Source: Bacillota bacterium
Lineage (GTDB): Bacteria > Bacillota > Clostridia > Lachnospirales > Lachnospiraceae
Length of the DNA stretch: 22,016 nucleotides
NCBI GenBank assembly: GCA_023409835.1
Contig: JAEYQV010000102.1
Coordinates: forward strand, 1-22,016
Reading direction: 5' to 3'
Within the stretch, counting starts at the first letter, position 1. Each line of letters starts with the position of its first letter. The position numbers were made by a program, and so were the translations under genes. This document shows, in pieces, positions 7,042 to 16,141 of the stretch. The notes under the pieces are model-generated. The model worked only from the letters and a program-made list of their open reading frames with translations, searched no databases and was not told the DNA's origin.

Positions 7042-8576
7042 AGTTCTTCCTCTCCAATAGTATCAATTTCAATATAGCTTTTCCTGTTATAATTAACCTG
7101 CTTATCCATCTTTAAATACTGACTAGGCAGGTAACCGGTGTATTGTTTAAATACATCAGAAAAATGCCGATAATTTGAGTATCCCACCTGGCTTGCTACC
7201 ATTTCAATAGATGAGTTTTCTCTTAATATTTCAATTGCTTTCAGCATTCTTAGCTGTGTGATGTATTTAACATAGCTCACACCTAATGTTTCCTTCAGCT
7301 TTCTGCTTAAGTAGCTTGGGTTTAGAAATACCTCTCTCGCCAAATCATCCAATGCCAAATCTTCACAATAACTGCTGTTTATGATGGAAATTGCTTTCTT
7401 AACGGAATTGTCCCCCGAATCGCTTTTCTCATCTCTCAGTAGCGTCATTGACTGATCCAGAAATATTACGTTTTTTTGATATAGCTTTAACAACGTAAGA
7501 TTATAGAAGCTAATTGGATGATATCGTAATAAGGAATCAAAGGGTATCGCTCTTTCCTTGAATATCCCCTTAACATAAAAATAGAGGCTCATCCCCTGCT
7601 CTATAACGATATCAATATTACATTTCATGCTATAAAACAATTGATAAAGTTCATTCAGTTTTTCTGTTGCTTTTTTCTTATCCCCTGCGCTTGCCGAGAT
7701 TTTTATGGCATTAACCACGGTATCTAAGGCACTGATATCCAGCTTTTGCTTCCCTTTCAGTATCTTCGTAATGATTTTATTATCTCCTCTGTAAAAGCGT
7801 TCTGACAGGAGTGTTTTAGCCTCCAAATATGCTTGTGGTAATTTTTCCGGCTTACAGGCTTTCGGCAAAGTAATTGTTACAGAGGTATGGAATCTGTTAT
7901 TTAAGTCATCTTTTAGGTCTGCAACTGTCTGCAGGCATTGTTCCGAAGTATTCATCAAAACTACTACACGATCTGTATGCATATTTAAATAGTAATAGTC
8001 ATGCCCGGTTAAGCTGATCACCCAGTTTTGAATGTATTGTGTTATTTCCGAGTATCCGATACCCTCTTGCTCCTGTAGTTTTTCTAATTGTATTAGTACA
8101 AGCTGATACATATCAAAATTCATATAAGAGATGAGTTCTTCTAGCTTTACACATCCTCTTAAATAGTTTATTATGCTCTTATTAATGGAGTTTCTATCTC
8201 TCAGAATTCCTTCGATCGCCCGTTCCATGGCTAAAGACAATTCATAACCATCCACGGGTTTTAGGATATAATCCACGATATTTAATTTAAATGCCTGCTT
8301 TGCATACTCAAACTCATCATATCCCGAAATAATAATAAATTTTGTATCCGTTACATATTCCAAAGCATTTTGAACTAACTCGATTCCGTTCATAGCCGGC
8401 ATATGAATATCCGTAAGAACGATATCCGGTTTATAAATCTGTATTAAGTCCAGGGCACTGAAGGAATCCTCCGCATCTCCGATTATATAAAATTTATCTC
8501 CCCAGCTGCTTATTAATTTTCGTATTCCTTCTCTGGCATAATATTCATCGTCTACTATAAGGACACTATACATCAT
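7032..8576 (-). CDS. YesN-type response regulator with AraC DNA-binding domain
   Basis: The 514-residue regulator starts with a receiver domain: acidic pair Asp9-Asp10, phosphoacceptor Asp56 in VLTDIHMP, and the Lys of ILKPVDG near residue 106. A long central linker (about 130-390) follows, then a C-terminal AraC-type double helix-turn-helix (about 400-495, with EVFLNPSYLSRKLKETLG and VASQVGYSNYRHFSDVFK). This architecture goes with YesM-type kinases and usually activates a nearby sugar transport operon. The start overlaps the kinase stop by 11 bases and shares its AGGGGGAAGAG as ribosome site; two adjacent ATGs (8576, 8573) are both usable. Direct repeats at 17304-17333, upstream of the solute-binding protein gene, are the best candidate target. 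Confidence 0.92.
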   Translation of the reverse strand: MMYSVLIVDDEYYAREGIRKLISSWGDKFYIIGDAEDSFSALDLIQIYKPDIVLTDIHMPAMNGIELVQNALEYVTDTKFIIISGYDEFEYAKQAFKLNIVDYILKPVDGYELSLAMERAIEGILRDRNSINKSIINYLRGCVKLEELISYMNFDMYQLVLIQLEKLQEQEGIGYSEITQYIQNWVISLTGHDYYYLNMHTDRVVVLMNTSEQCLQTVADLKDDLNNRFHTSVTITLPKACKPEKLPQAYLEAKTLLSERFYRGDNKIITKILKGKQKLDISALDTVVNAIKISASAGDKKKATEKLNELYQLFYSMKCNIDIVIEQGMSLYFYVKGIFKERAIPFDSLLRYHPISFYNLTLLKLYQKNVIFLDQSMTLLRDEKSDSGDNSVKKAISIINSSYCEDLALDDLAREVFLNPSYLSRKLKETLGVSYVKYITQLRMLKAIEILRENSSIEMVASQVGYSNYRHFSDVFKQYTGYLPSQYLKMDKQVNYNRKSYIEIDTIGEEELCH

Positions 8577-10293
8577 CTCTTCCCCCTATGATCAACTCAA
8601 CTATAGTAAATGGTTCTTCCCGTCTGACCGTAAACGAATAATTATCCTGATAGTAATACTGCAGCCGTGATTTTGTATTAGCCAGACCTGTATTTTCACC
8701 GGACTTTTTACTTTCGCCAAATCCGTTTCCATTGTCTGAGATCAGTATCTTTAATCCACAATTCCACTCTTTTATCGCTATGGCAATCATCCCGTTCCCC
8801 GTTTTTTGTTCAATACCATGGACAAATGCATTCTCAATCAAGGGCAGAAGTATAAGTTTTGGAATCGTTTTGTTATGTACTTCATCATCGATTTCAATTG
8901 TGATCTCTAACTTATCTCGATATCTCAATTTCTGTATCTCTAAATAATTATTGATTTGAGCCACTTCATCTTCAATAGTGACCAGCTCTGTATCTGTATT
9001 TACTCTATTACGATAGTATCTGCTTAAGGCTGAAATCATCTTGATTGCATCTTCATTTTTTTCAAGTAAAACCATCATGCTGATACTGTTTAAACAGTTA
9101 TACAAGAAATGCGGATTAATCTGTGCTTTCAATAGCTTCATTTCTGCCTTTTGTAACGCAATCTGCTTTTCATAGTTTTCATGAATCAGTGTATCGGTAC
9201 GCTTAATCATCTCATTAAAACTAATCCCGAGTCTTGATATTTCATCCTTACCTGCTATACTCACATTAACTGTATAGTCTCCTCCCTTTACCATCTGCAT
9301 GGCAGAATCAAGCTGCTTTACAGGGGTAACTATACTTCGGACATTTCTTTTTATGAATAAAATACCCAGAATAAGAAGTGCTGCAAACAGCAAAATATGG
9401 GCTCGGATATTTAACAGGGTGCTTTTCACCGCATAGCTTTTCGGAATAAATTCAATTACTTTTACCTGAGATGTAGTTGCCGATTTATAATAAGCGGTAT
9501 ATTCCTTCCGGTTAATGGTGATATCAAAAGAACCTTCTTTATCTAATATATTCATTTTCCCCTGCGAATCAAATGTAAAGCCGGTGGAGTATTTACCTGC
9601 CATATCCGTGATGATTACACCTTTTTTATCAAGAACCAGAATATTATCACTTTTCTGTGAGGCAATTACCGCGAAAATATTTTGAAAATAAGTGTTGAAT
9701 ATATCTAAAACAGCATAGCCTACAATCTCCTGAGTATCCGGTTCAACAATTGCTCTTCCCATCACATAGCATATGTCCTGTGTATCTTCTCCATCCACTC
9801 TCCAATGAACATGGTACGACACCTTACCGGAGTAAGCCTCTTGATCCATGTAATCGTATAAATTGCCACGCGTATCAATATAATACGGAAGATAATAATT
9901 GGTAGTGGAATATCTGCTTTTATGGTACCTGTTTATAATATGTATCGGAACCTTCTCGGGAAGGCCTGCCATCGCTATCTGGGTAATAGAATACAATCGT
10001 TGTGTTTCCTGAAAGTTTTTCTTTGAGACGACCGTATCATCCTTAATAATTTCCGTAACCTCTTCATTCAATGCAATGCTATTAACGATTCCGGTAAATG
10101 TCGCAAGATCACTATCGATTAATTTAGATGCTATTTCCAGGTTACTTAATGTATATTCTTCAATACTCTTTATTGTCGATTTATAAATATAGAAATAATC
10201 AAAAACAATCAAAAGCAGTAAGGGAACGATACATGCCATAACAAACAACGTGTATAACTTGTTTTTGTAACTCGTATGATACCAGTTTCTCAT
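8566..10293 (-). CDS. YesM-type sensor histidine kinase
   Basis: The 575-residue kinase has a first membrane helix (about 13-36), a large extracellular sensor region (about 37-295, probably Cache-like), and a second helix (about 298-316). A HAMP linker follows (about 318-372), then a His_kinase domain with QINPHFLYN in which His395 is the phosphorylation site. The C-terminal ATPase domain contains LILLPLIENAFVHGI and SDNGNGFG. Kinases of this class sense extracellular sugars directly or through a binding protein and pair with AraC-type regulators, here the next gene. It lies 45 bases after the YhfW-like gene and is probably on the same transcript. The ligand is unknown; cluster content points to a phosphorylated sugar. 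Confidence 0.92.
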   Translation of the reverse strand: MRNWYHTSYKNKLYTLFVMACIVPLLLLIVFDYFYIYKSTIKSIEEYTLSNLEIASKLIDSDLATFTGIVNSIALNEEVTEIIKDDTVVSKKNFQETQRLYSITQIAMAGLPEKVPIHIINRYHKSRYSTTNYYLPYYIDTRGNLYDYMDQEAYSGKVSYHVHWRVDGEDTQDICYVMGRAIVEPDTQEIVGYAVLDIFNTYFQNIFAVIASQKSDNILVLDKKGVIITDMAGKYSTGFTFDSQGKMNILDKEGSFDITINRKEYTAYYKSATTSQVKVIEFIPKSYAVKSTLLNIRAHILLFAALLILGILFIKRNVRSIVTPVKQLDSAMQMVKGGDYTVNVSIAGKDEISRLGISFNEMIKRTDTLIHENYEKQIALQKAEMKLLKAQINPHFLYNCLNSISMMVLLEKNEDAIKMISALSRYYRNRVNTDTELVTIEDEVAQINNYLEIQKLRYRDKLEITIEIDDEVHNKTIPKLILLPLIENAFVHGIEQKTGNGMIAIAIKEWNCGLKILISDNGNGFGESKKSGENTGLANTKSRLQYYYQDNYSFTVRREEPFTIVELIIGGRDDV

Positions 10294-10338
10294 TATGCAT
10301 CATCCTTCCCTCTTCTGTTCTAATTATTGTTATAAGCT

Positions 10339-11586
10339 TCACTGCATGATTAAGTCTAAAAAGCTCGTCCCATTTCCGGTCTTTTCGTGTCTTAAGCCGG
10401 TATTCAAATACTTCGGATCCCTGCTGAAATAATCCAGAATGGTAGCGCCTACATCTGACATGGTATCTCTTAAACCGATGTCTACTTTTTTAGTTTTCTT
10501 TCCGGAAATCATTAAGGGAACATGTTCCCTCGAATGATAGATGCTTCCATTCGTGGGATCGTTGCCATGATCCGCCATAATAATCATTATATCATCATCC
10601 TTAAGCATCTCAAGAATATCTTTTAATGCATTATCAACCAGCTTAAGCTTGTCTCCATATTTTACAGGATTCTGTTCATGACCTGACAGATCAGTCTCTT
10701 GTACATTCGCAGCAATAAGCCCTTCTTTTTGCTCTTCAATCGTCTTTTTCAGATGGGAAAGTACTAAATTGGTATCAACACAGGAAATATTTACCCCCTT
10801 GGGATTGGCCACTAAATCAGCAAACTTACCGATATGAGTTACCGGAACATCGTACTTTCCTAAAATGTAAGGCGTCTGTACCGTCTCATCTACGCCGTAG
10901 CCCAAATGTCTGATCTGAATATTTTCAAAGAAATGAGGATATCTTGTTAAATCTAAGCCTGCATATCCCGGAAGCGTTTCCACGATGCTCTCTTCTACCT
11001 GCTGATAGGAAATATTATGACAGCAATGGGCAATTACCCTTGTTATTTCCACTTCATTTCTTATAATCCTACTGATTTTGAGAATTTCATCAAACGAAAT
11101 AACATCGCCAATCCCTACTACATTATATACCTGGCCCGGATCATTTGCCTGATTGTCGGTAGCAATAGCGATATCATTAATACCCATCGCTTTTCCCCCA
11201 TTACTTAAGGAATACTCTTTGACTGAATAACCGTTATGAATTAATGCGGAAGCAACTTTATCATAAATGCTGGCAAAGCTATATAAATGCGTTCGAATTG
11301 GATCGGTACCCATTATTTCCTGATGTCCATAAAAAGTATCCGCTCCGTAATGCTTTAATTTTGCTTTACCATAAGTAGCACGATTACAAAAGCTCATATG
11401 GTTCATTTCGTCACCAATGATATTCATAAGTCCAAGAGCCTCCATCTGAGGAAGGTACAAATCGGGATTTTTCTCTAAGACATGGAGGCAGGTATTTGCA
11501 TGTGCATCCGCAATACGGTAATCAGCAGCATCCTCCATAGCTCCAACCCCAAAACCATCTAATACCAGCACAATAAATCTTGACAT
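10339..11586 (-). CDS. YhfW-like phosphopentomutase-family metalloenzyme
   Basis: The 415-residue protein belongs to the alkaline-phosphatase/phosphopentomutase metalloenzyme superfamily. Asp10 (LVLDGFGVG), Thr84 (DTFYGHQEIMGT, matching the phosphorylated Thr of phosphopentomutase), ETDLSGH and ADHGNDP with a later HSREHVP supply the metal-binding and catalytic set. From memory its strings, such as HANTCLHVL, GYGVDETVQTP, ADLVANPKGV and NVQETDLSGH, follow Escherichia coli YhfW much more closely than DeoB. YhfW's reaction is not established to my knowledge. The active site looks complete, so a phosphosugar mutase activity (moving phosphate between sugar positions 1 and 5 or 6) is likely but the substrate is inferred. 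An AGGAGG site precedes the ATG. Automatic annotation would probably name it deoB. Confidence 0.85.
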   Translation of the reverse strand: MSRFIVLVLDGFGVGAMEDAADYRIADAHANTCLHVLEKNPDLYLPQMEALGLMNIIGDEMNHMSFCNRATYGKAKLKHYGADTFYGHQEIMGTDPIRTHLYSFASIYDKVASALIHNGYSVKEYSLSNGGKAMGINDIAIATDNQANDPGQVYNVVGIGDVISFDEILKISRIIRNEVEITRVIAHCCHNISYQQVEESIVETLPGYAGLDLTRYPHFFENIQIRHLGYGVDETVQTPYILGKYDVPVTHIGKFADLVANPKGVNISCVDTNLVLSHLKKTIEEQKEGLIAANVQETDLSGHEQNPVKYGDKLKLVDNALKDILEMLKDDDIMIIMADHGNDPTNGSIYHSREHVPLMISGKKTKKVDIGLRDTMSDVGATILDYFSRDPKYLNTGLRHEKTGNGTSFLDLIMQ

Positions 11587-11750
11587 ATTTGTATTCCTCC
11601 TTTTGCATCAGCAGAAGCTGTATGATACTTCATCCATTATTTCTATAAATTATACAAAGCTCCTTCCATACACAAATATGTAAGCTCAAATCGATACATT
11701 TGCATTATGTAATATGGAATGAGAGAAAATCTTCATATAATTAGTAAGGA
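11587..11750 (-). promoter_or_regulatory. Gap within the cluster with a possible internal promoter
   Basis: This 164-base gap separates the ABC ATPase gene from the YhfW-like gene, the widest spacing in the cluster. A perfect TATAAT (minus strand, 11649-11654) lies 60 bases before the YhfW-like start, but the -35 position is poor (TTGTGT at a 15-base gap). No U-tailed terminator is seen, only an A/T-only hairpin (ATATAAT/ATTATAT around 11736-11757). The last four genes could therefore be read both through and from a local promoter. Confidence 0.35.
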
Positions 11751-12824
11751 TTATATAATATGTACATTCTCCTCATCAAAATCTATCATTACATCTTCCC
11801 CTACACGATAGATCTGTCGCCCTTTCGGATTCGTATCAATGATTTCAAAGCGGTTGTCCTTCATTTCTACTGTATACTCCTGCTGCATTCCCATAAATGT
11901 AGAGCGTATAATCCTACCCTTCAGCTTCCCTTCTTTTCCTAAGGTCAACTCCTCCGGACGCAAAACCAGCTTGCATTTCTCGCCTGCAGCCTTTACTCCG
12001 TTATATTTTGTCTTTACTTCGATACCTTCAATCCGAAGGGTAGTAATTTCACCTGCTTTATGAAGAATATCTCCATTGATAAAGTTTGCTTCACCGATAA
12101 AGTTAGCCACAAATTCATTGACCGGCTTATAATAAATCTCTTCCGGAGTTCCTACCTGTTCAATTACACCCTTGTTCATTATGATAATTCGATCCGATAA
12201 GCTCATTGCTTCAGACTGGTCATGGGTTACATAAATTGCTGTAATGCCAACCTCCTGCTGGAGCTTTTTAATTTCATTTCGCATATATACCCTAAGCTTT
12301 GCATCCAGATTTGACAGTGGCTCATCAAACAACAAAACACCCGGTTCCATAACCAATGCTCTTGCAAGGGCAACTCTCTGCTGCTGCCCTCCTGAAATCT
12401 GATTAGGGGAACGCTTTTCCATTCCATTAAGACCAACCAAATCAATAATTTTTTCTGCTTTTTCTTTAATCTGATCCTTTGAAAGCTTTTTTAAGGTTAA
12501 ACCATAGATAATATTGTCGTATATATTTAAGTGAGGAAACAGGGCATAGCTTTGAAATACCATCGCTGTATCTCTTTTATCGGGAGTAAGGTCATTAATT
12601 TTCTTATCATCCAAAAAAATATCGCCGCTTGTGGGAATTTCAAACCCGCCTATCATACGCAGTATTGTTGTTTTACCGCAACCAGAAGGACCTAAGAGTG
12701 TGACAAACTCCCCCGGCTTTATATCTACCGAAACCTTATCAACTGCTTTAAATTCACCCACATTGCTGTGGCTCATAAATGTTTTACAAATATTTTTTAT
12801 GTATACACCTTTTGCGTTGTTCAT
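11751..12824 (-). CDS. ABC transporter ATPase, PotA/FbpC/AfuC type
   Basis: The 357-residue protein is an importer ATPase with Walker A GPSGCGKTT, Q-loop VFQSYALFPH, signature ISGGQQQRVALARAL, Walker B LLFDEPLSNLD and H-loop YVTHDQSEA. A C-terminal TOBE-like regulatory region (about 250-357, with LRPEELTLG) follows. It energises the fused permease encoded just upstream and the lipoprotein solute-binding protein. I place the start at 12824, where GGAGG lies 5 bases upstream; the same frame opens 10 codons earlier at 12854, but that ATG lacks a good site and the extra residues read through the small hairpin before the gene. The subfamily includes ferric iron, spermidine, phosphonate and hexose-phosphate importers, so sequence class alone does not fix the substrate. 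Confidence 0.92.
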   Translation of the reverse strand: MNNAKGVYIKNICKTFMSHSNVGEFKAVDKVSVDIKPGEFVTLLGPSGCGKTTILRMIGGFEIPTSGDIFLDDKKINDLTPDKRDTAMVFQSYALFPHLNIYDNIIYGLTLKKLSKDQIKEKAEKIIDLVGLNGMEKRSPNQISGGQQQRVALARALVMEPGVLLFDEPLSNLDAKLRVYMRNEIKKLQQEVGITAIYVTHDQSEAMSLSDRIIIMNKGVIEQVGTPEEIYYKPVNEFVANFIGEANFINGDILHKAGEITTLRIEGIEVKTKYNGVKAAGEKCKLVLRPEELTLGKEGKLKGRIIRSTFMGMQQEYTVEMKDNRFEIIDTNPKGRQIYRVGEDVMIDFDEENVHII

Positions 12825-12838
12825 ATTACCTCCATCCT

Positions 12839-12851
12839 CCGCCAATGGCGG
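12839..12851 (-). repeat. Small GC-rich hairpin between permease and ATPase genes
   Basis: CCGCC (12839-12843) and GGCGG (12847-12851) form a 5-base stem with a 3-base loop, between the permease stop and the ATPase ribosome site. It is too short to terminate and has no U-run. It may simply separate the two translation units. Confidence 0.35.
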
Positions 12852-12866
12852 CATTACACTATCACT

Positions 12867-14573
12867 TTATAAAAAGCTTGCTTTCTTGTTACTTACTCCG
12901 AAGCGACCCAAGAACAGATTCAAAAGCTTTATAGCCAATATGACGATTACCATTAATACTACCGAATAGGCATAAGCGTAACCAAATTTGCCTTGCTCAA
13001 TCTGCTTCATAACCGTGCTGGTCAACAGCTTATACTTCGGTGTCACAAGGAATATAACCGTACTTACCGCTGTCATGCTTCTAACAAAGGTATTAATAAG
13101 ACTGTTAAACAATGCCGGTTTTATTAACGGTATGGTGATTGAAGTAAATACTTTTATACTTGATGCACCTAAATCCTGAGCAGCCTCTTCAATTGCCGGA
13201 TCAATCTGCTGGAGGGAGGCAATACCATTACGGACACCAATCGGTAGAGCCTTTGCGACAAAAGCTATGATGATCAGTAATGCTGTTCCGGTTAATAACA
13301 GCGGTTTGGTATTATATGCGGTAACATATCCGAGACCTAAAACCGTTCCCGGAACTGCCATAGCCATTAATGAAATAAATTCAATAAAATTACGTCCGAT
13401 AAATCGTTTTCTATTTACTAAAAATGCAATTGCCATAGAAATCACTCCGGAAATCGGCGTAGCAATCAATGCCAGATAAATAGAATCCTTCATCGTTTCG
13501 AATCCATTTTTCAATACATATTTGAAGTTGTCCAAGCTAAACGAATTATTTGCTCCAATGTTTTTCATAAATGCACCGATGGGAACCATGGAATACATAA
13601 TTACAATAAATATCGTAATCAATAGACAAAAGATATCTAGTGGCCATACAATTTTGGGATTATCGATTAATTGACGCTCCCTGGAGGACTTCCCGGTAAC
13701 AGTTACATAATTTTTCTTTTCCACCCAGTATTTCTCTAACACAAAGACACTCATAGAAAGCCAAAGCAATATTACCGCAACAGCAGCACCATTTTTCATA
13801 TTATAGTTACCCATGACCTGTATATAGATTGTGGTAGCAAGGGTATCCAGGTCACCTCCAATTACATTGGGATTAGAAAAATCAGCAGCCACTTCAATAA
13901 ATGTAATAAGAAAGGCATTTGCAATTCCGGGAATCATAAGCGGAAGTGTTACGCGCCAAAAGGTCTTACCATGGGCTGCTCCCATGTTGCACGATGCCTC
14001 TTCCAGGGAAGGATCTATTTTCCTTAGCAGACCCGACAGCATCAGATATGCAACCGGGAAGAACCCCAATATCTGTACAAGTGCGACACCCTTAAAACCA
14101 TAGATATTAAAATCTTTAATTCCAAATATGCCTCTTGTAATCATCCCATATTGTCCAAAAAGATTTACGGCAGACAAGGATAAAACAAAGGGGGGTGATG
14201 CAATCGGTATCAACGCAACCAATTTAAATATCTTCTTAAAGTGGCTTTTACAATATACTTCTGTATATGCAAAAACAAATGCGATTACCGATGCAATAAT
14301 TCCAACCACTACCCCTAAGGATACCGTGTTTAAAAATGCTCTTCTAAAGGAGGCACTTTGAAAAACACTGAGATACGCACTTAAGGTTAATCCTCCTTCT
14401 TTATTTAAAACACTATTCTTTAGGATTATTATTAAAGGGTATAGAATAAATAATGCTAAAGCAGCTATAATCAGTAATACAGAAATCAATACTACAGGAT
14501 CCCTGTATATTTTTTTCATATTATTAGAATTATGACGCATCTTTATCTTTGTTAATTCCCAATTCGAACTCAT
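12867..14573 (-). CDS. Fused two-domain ABC permease, FbpB/AfuB type
   Basis: The 568-residue protein contains two binding-protein-dependent permease domains in one chain, with about twelve membrane helices. Each half carries an EAA loop that contacts the ATPase: EEASCNMGAAHGKTFWRVTL in the first half and EEAAQDLGASSIKVFTSITI in the second. This fusion is characteristic of the ferric-ion/hexose-phosphate (FbpB/AfuB) branch; spermidine systems use two separate permeases. An AGAGGTG ribosome site precedes the ATG at 14573. The 6-phospho-beta-glucosidase gene sits between this gene and the solute-binding protein, an unusual insertion of a catabolic enzyme into a transporter operon. Confidence 0.92.
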   Translation of the reverse strand: MSSNWELTKIKMRHNSNNMKKIYRDPVVLISVLLIIAALALFILYPLIIILKNSVLNKEGGLTLSAYLSVFQSASFRRAFLNTVSLGVVVGIIASVIAFVFAYTEVYCKSHFKKIFKLVALIPIASPPFVLSLSAVNLFGQYGMITRGIFGIKDFNIYGFKGVALVQILGFFPVAYLMLSGLLRKIDPSLEEASCNMGAAHGKTFWRVTLPLMIPGIANAFLITFIEVAADFSNPNVIGGDLDTLATTIYIQVMGNYNMKNGAAVAVILLWLSMSVFVLEKYWVEKKNYVTVTGKSSRERQLIDNPKIVWPLDIFCLLITIFIVIMYSMVPIGAFMKNIGANNSFSLDNFKYVLKNGFETMKDSIYLALIATPISGVISMAIAFLVNRKRFIGRNFIEFISLMAMAVPGTVLGLGYVTAYNTKPLLLTGTALLIIIAFVAKALPIGVRNGIASLQQIDPAIEEAAQDLGASSIKVFTSITIPLIKPALFNSLINTFVRSMTAVSTVIFLVTPKYKLLTSTVMKQIEQGKFGYAYAYSVVLMVIVILAIKLLNLFLGRFGVSNKKASFL

Positions 14574-14611
14574 TGTGGCACCTCTTTCGAAATATGTAGC
14601 GACAAAATAAT

Positions 14612-16066
14612 TTATAGAACCTCACCATTTGATTCAATCACAGCTTTGTACCAATAAAATGAGTCCTTCTTATATCTTTTTAAACTTCCATTTCCGTGAT
14701 CATCCATATCCACGTAGATAAAACCGTATCTCTTGCTGATTTCTGACTTTGAACAGCTAATCAAATCGATGGGTCCCCAGCTTGTATAACCCATGATTTC
14801 TACACCATCGTTTATAGCTTCCTTCATCTGCTTAATATGTTCTCTTAAATACTCGATACGATATTCATCATGAATACTTCCATCCTCCTCCAGTACATCC
14901 TTTGCTCCAAGCCCATTTTCAACAGGGAACAGCGGAACCCTATACCTGTCATATAGCTTATTAAGGGCGATTCTGAAGCCAATCGGATCAATGGGCCATC
15001 CCCACTGGGATGCGTTTAAATAAGGATTTTTAATCTGACTGATTAATATACCGGAAATATCCTTTTTATCCGGACGGTCTTGTGCAATATAGGTCATATA
15101 ATAACTAAAGGCAATAAAGTCCGCTGTGTTTTCCTTAAGGATTTTGTCATCATCCTCTTCTTTAAGGATTTCAATACCGTTTTCCTTGAAATAACGGTTC
15201 ATATAGGAAGGATATTCTCCCCTAACCTGAACTTCCGGATAGAAGAGATTGATCTTATCTTCTATTAATGCTTGTAACTGATCTTCCGGTTTGCATGTTG
15301 CAGCATAATTTTCCAGCCTACAGATCATACAGCCAATCTTATTACCCGGCATTTTAGCATGTCCACTTTTTATCGCCAACGAGCTGGCAACAAATTGATG
15401 ATGGGTAGCCTGATAAGCAGCCTGAAGCTTACCGCTTTTTGCCTTATCCTCTAGAATTCCAGCTCCTGTATATATACTGGTAAGATTCATGTTCATTTCA
15501 TTGAAGGTAATCCAGTATTTTACTTTGTCCTTATATCGGTCAAAAAGTGTGTTGGCAAACTTCACATATAAATTAATTAACTCCCTGCTTTCCCAACCAT
15601 TATATTGTTGCGTCAGTACGATGGGCATCTCATAGTGTGAAATTGTAACCAATGGCTCAATATTGTATTTTAATAACTCATCAATCATCTCATCATAGAA
15701 CCTAAGACCGGCTTCATTGGGTTGTTCTTCCAAGCCCGTAGGGTATATTCTTGCCCATGATATAGAAAAGCGATATACTTTAAAACCCATTTCAGCAAAC
15801 ATTGCGATATCTTCTCTAAACTTATGGTAAAAATCAATTCCCCAACGTTTTGGAAACATCAAATCCTCCGGGTGGTTTAAATATCTATCCAATTGTGCGG
15901 AATCTACATCAAACGTAAAATCCTTTCCTTGTCCATTGGGATCAAGAATAGCGAAATCCGACGTTGATAGTCCCTTCCCGTCTATATTAAATGCACCCTC
16001 GATCTGATTAGCAGCCGTGGCTCCTCCCCATAAAAATCCTTTTGGAAATCCTTGAACTATACTCAT
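14612..16066 (-). CDS. GH1 6-phospho-beta-glucosidase
   Basis: The 484-residue enzyme is a full-length family 1 glycoside hydrolase. It has the N-terminal signature GFLWGGATAANQIEGA, the acid/base Glu190 in TFNEMN and the nucleophile Glu383 in PVENGLG. The phosphate-recognition loop is of the 6-phospho type: Ser437, Lys445 and Tyr447 in SCSKSEISKRYGFIYVD, where ordinary beta-glucosidases carry Glu-Trp. It should split 6-phospho-beta-glucosides such as cellobiose-6-phosphate into glucose-6-phosphate and glucose or an aglycone in the cytoplasm. Such enzymes normally work behind a PTS permease, but none is in the window. The partner here is an ABC importer. AGGAG lies 7 bases before the ATG. BglA-like relatives are the nearest I recall. 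Confidence 0.92.
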   Translation of the reverse strand: MSIVQGFPKGFLWGGATAANQIEGAFNIDGKGLSTSDFAILDPNGQGKDFTFDVDSAQLDRYLNHPEDLMFPKRWGIDFYHKFREDIAMFAEMGFKVYRFSISWARIYPTGLEEQPNEAGLRFYDEMIDELLKYNIEPLVTISHYEMPIVLTQQYNGWESRELINLYVKFANTLFDRYKDKVKYWITFNEMNMNLTSIYTGAGILEDKAKSGKLQAAYQATHHQFVASSLAIKSGHAKMPGNKIGCMICRLENYAATCKPEDQLQALIEDKINLFYPEVQVRGEYPSYMNRYFKENGIEILKEEDDDKILKENTADFIAFSYYMTYIAQDRPDKKDISGILISQIKNPYLNASQWGWPIDPIGFRIALNKLYDRYRVPLFPVENGLGAKDVLEEDGSIHDEYRIEYLREHIKQMKEAINDGVEIMGYTSWGPIDLISCSKSEISKRYGFIYVDMDDHGNGSLKRYKKDSFYWYKAVIESNGEVL

Positions 16067-16085
16067 AACTATCTCCTCTCTTTGA

Positions 16086-16118
16086 AAGGAAAAGCAGACT
16101 TTTCATCTGCTTTTCCTT
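16086..16118 (-). promoter_or_regulatory. Intercistronic hairpin after the solute-binding protein gene
   Basis: A 13-base perfect stem (16086-16098 with 16106-16118) with a 7-base loop fills the short gap between the binding-protein stop and the GH1 ribosome site. Its U-tract is weak (TTTCAAAG after the stem). Such hairpins typically stabilise or partly terminate the message so that the binding protein is made in excess over the genes behind it. Confidence 0.65.
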
Positions 16119-16141
16119 GTATCTTCCTTGTTGTTGTATTT

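Noticed and set aside
10339..11586. Nucleoside catabolism locus led by deoB
   Set aside because: No nucleoside phosphorylase, cytidine deaminase, deoxyribose-phosphate aldolase or nucleoside transporter is nearby, and the protein's internal motifs resemble YhfW more than DeoB.
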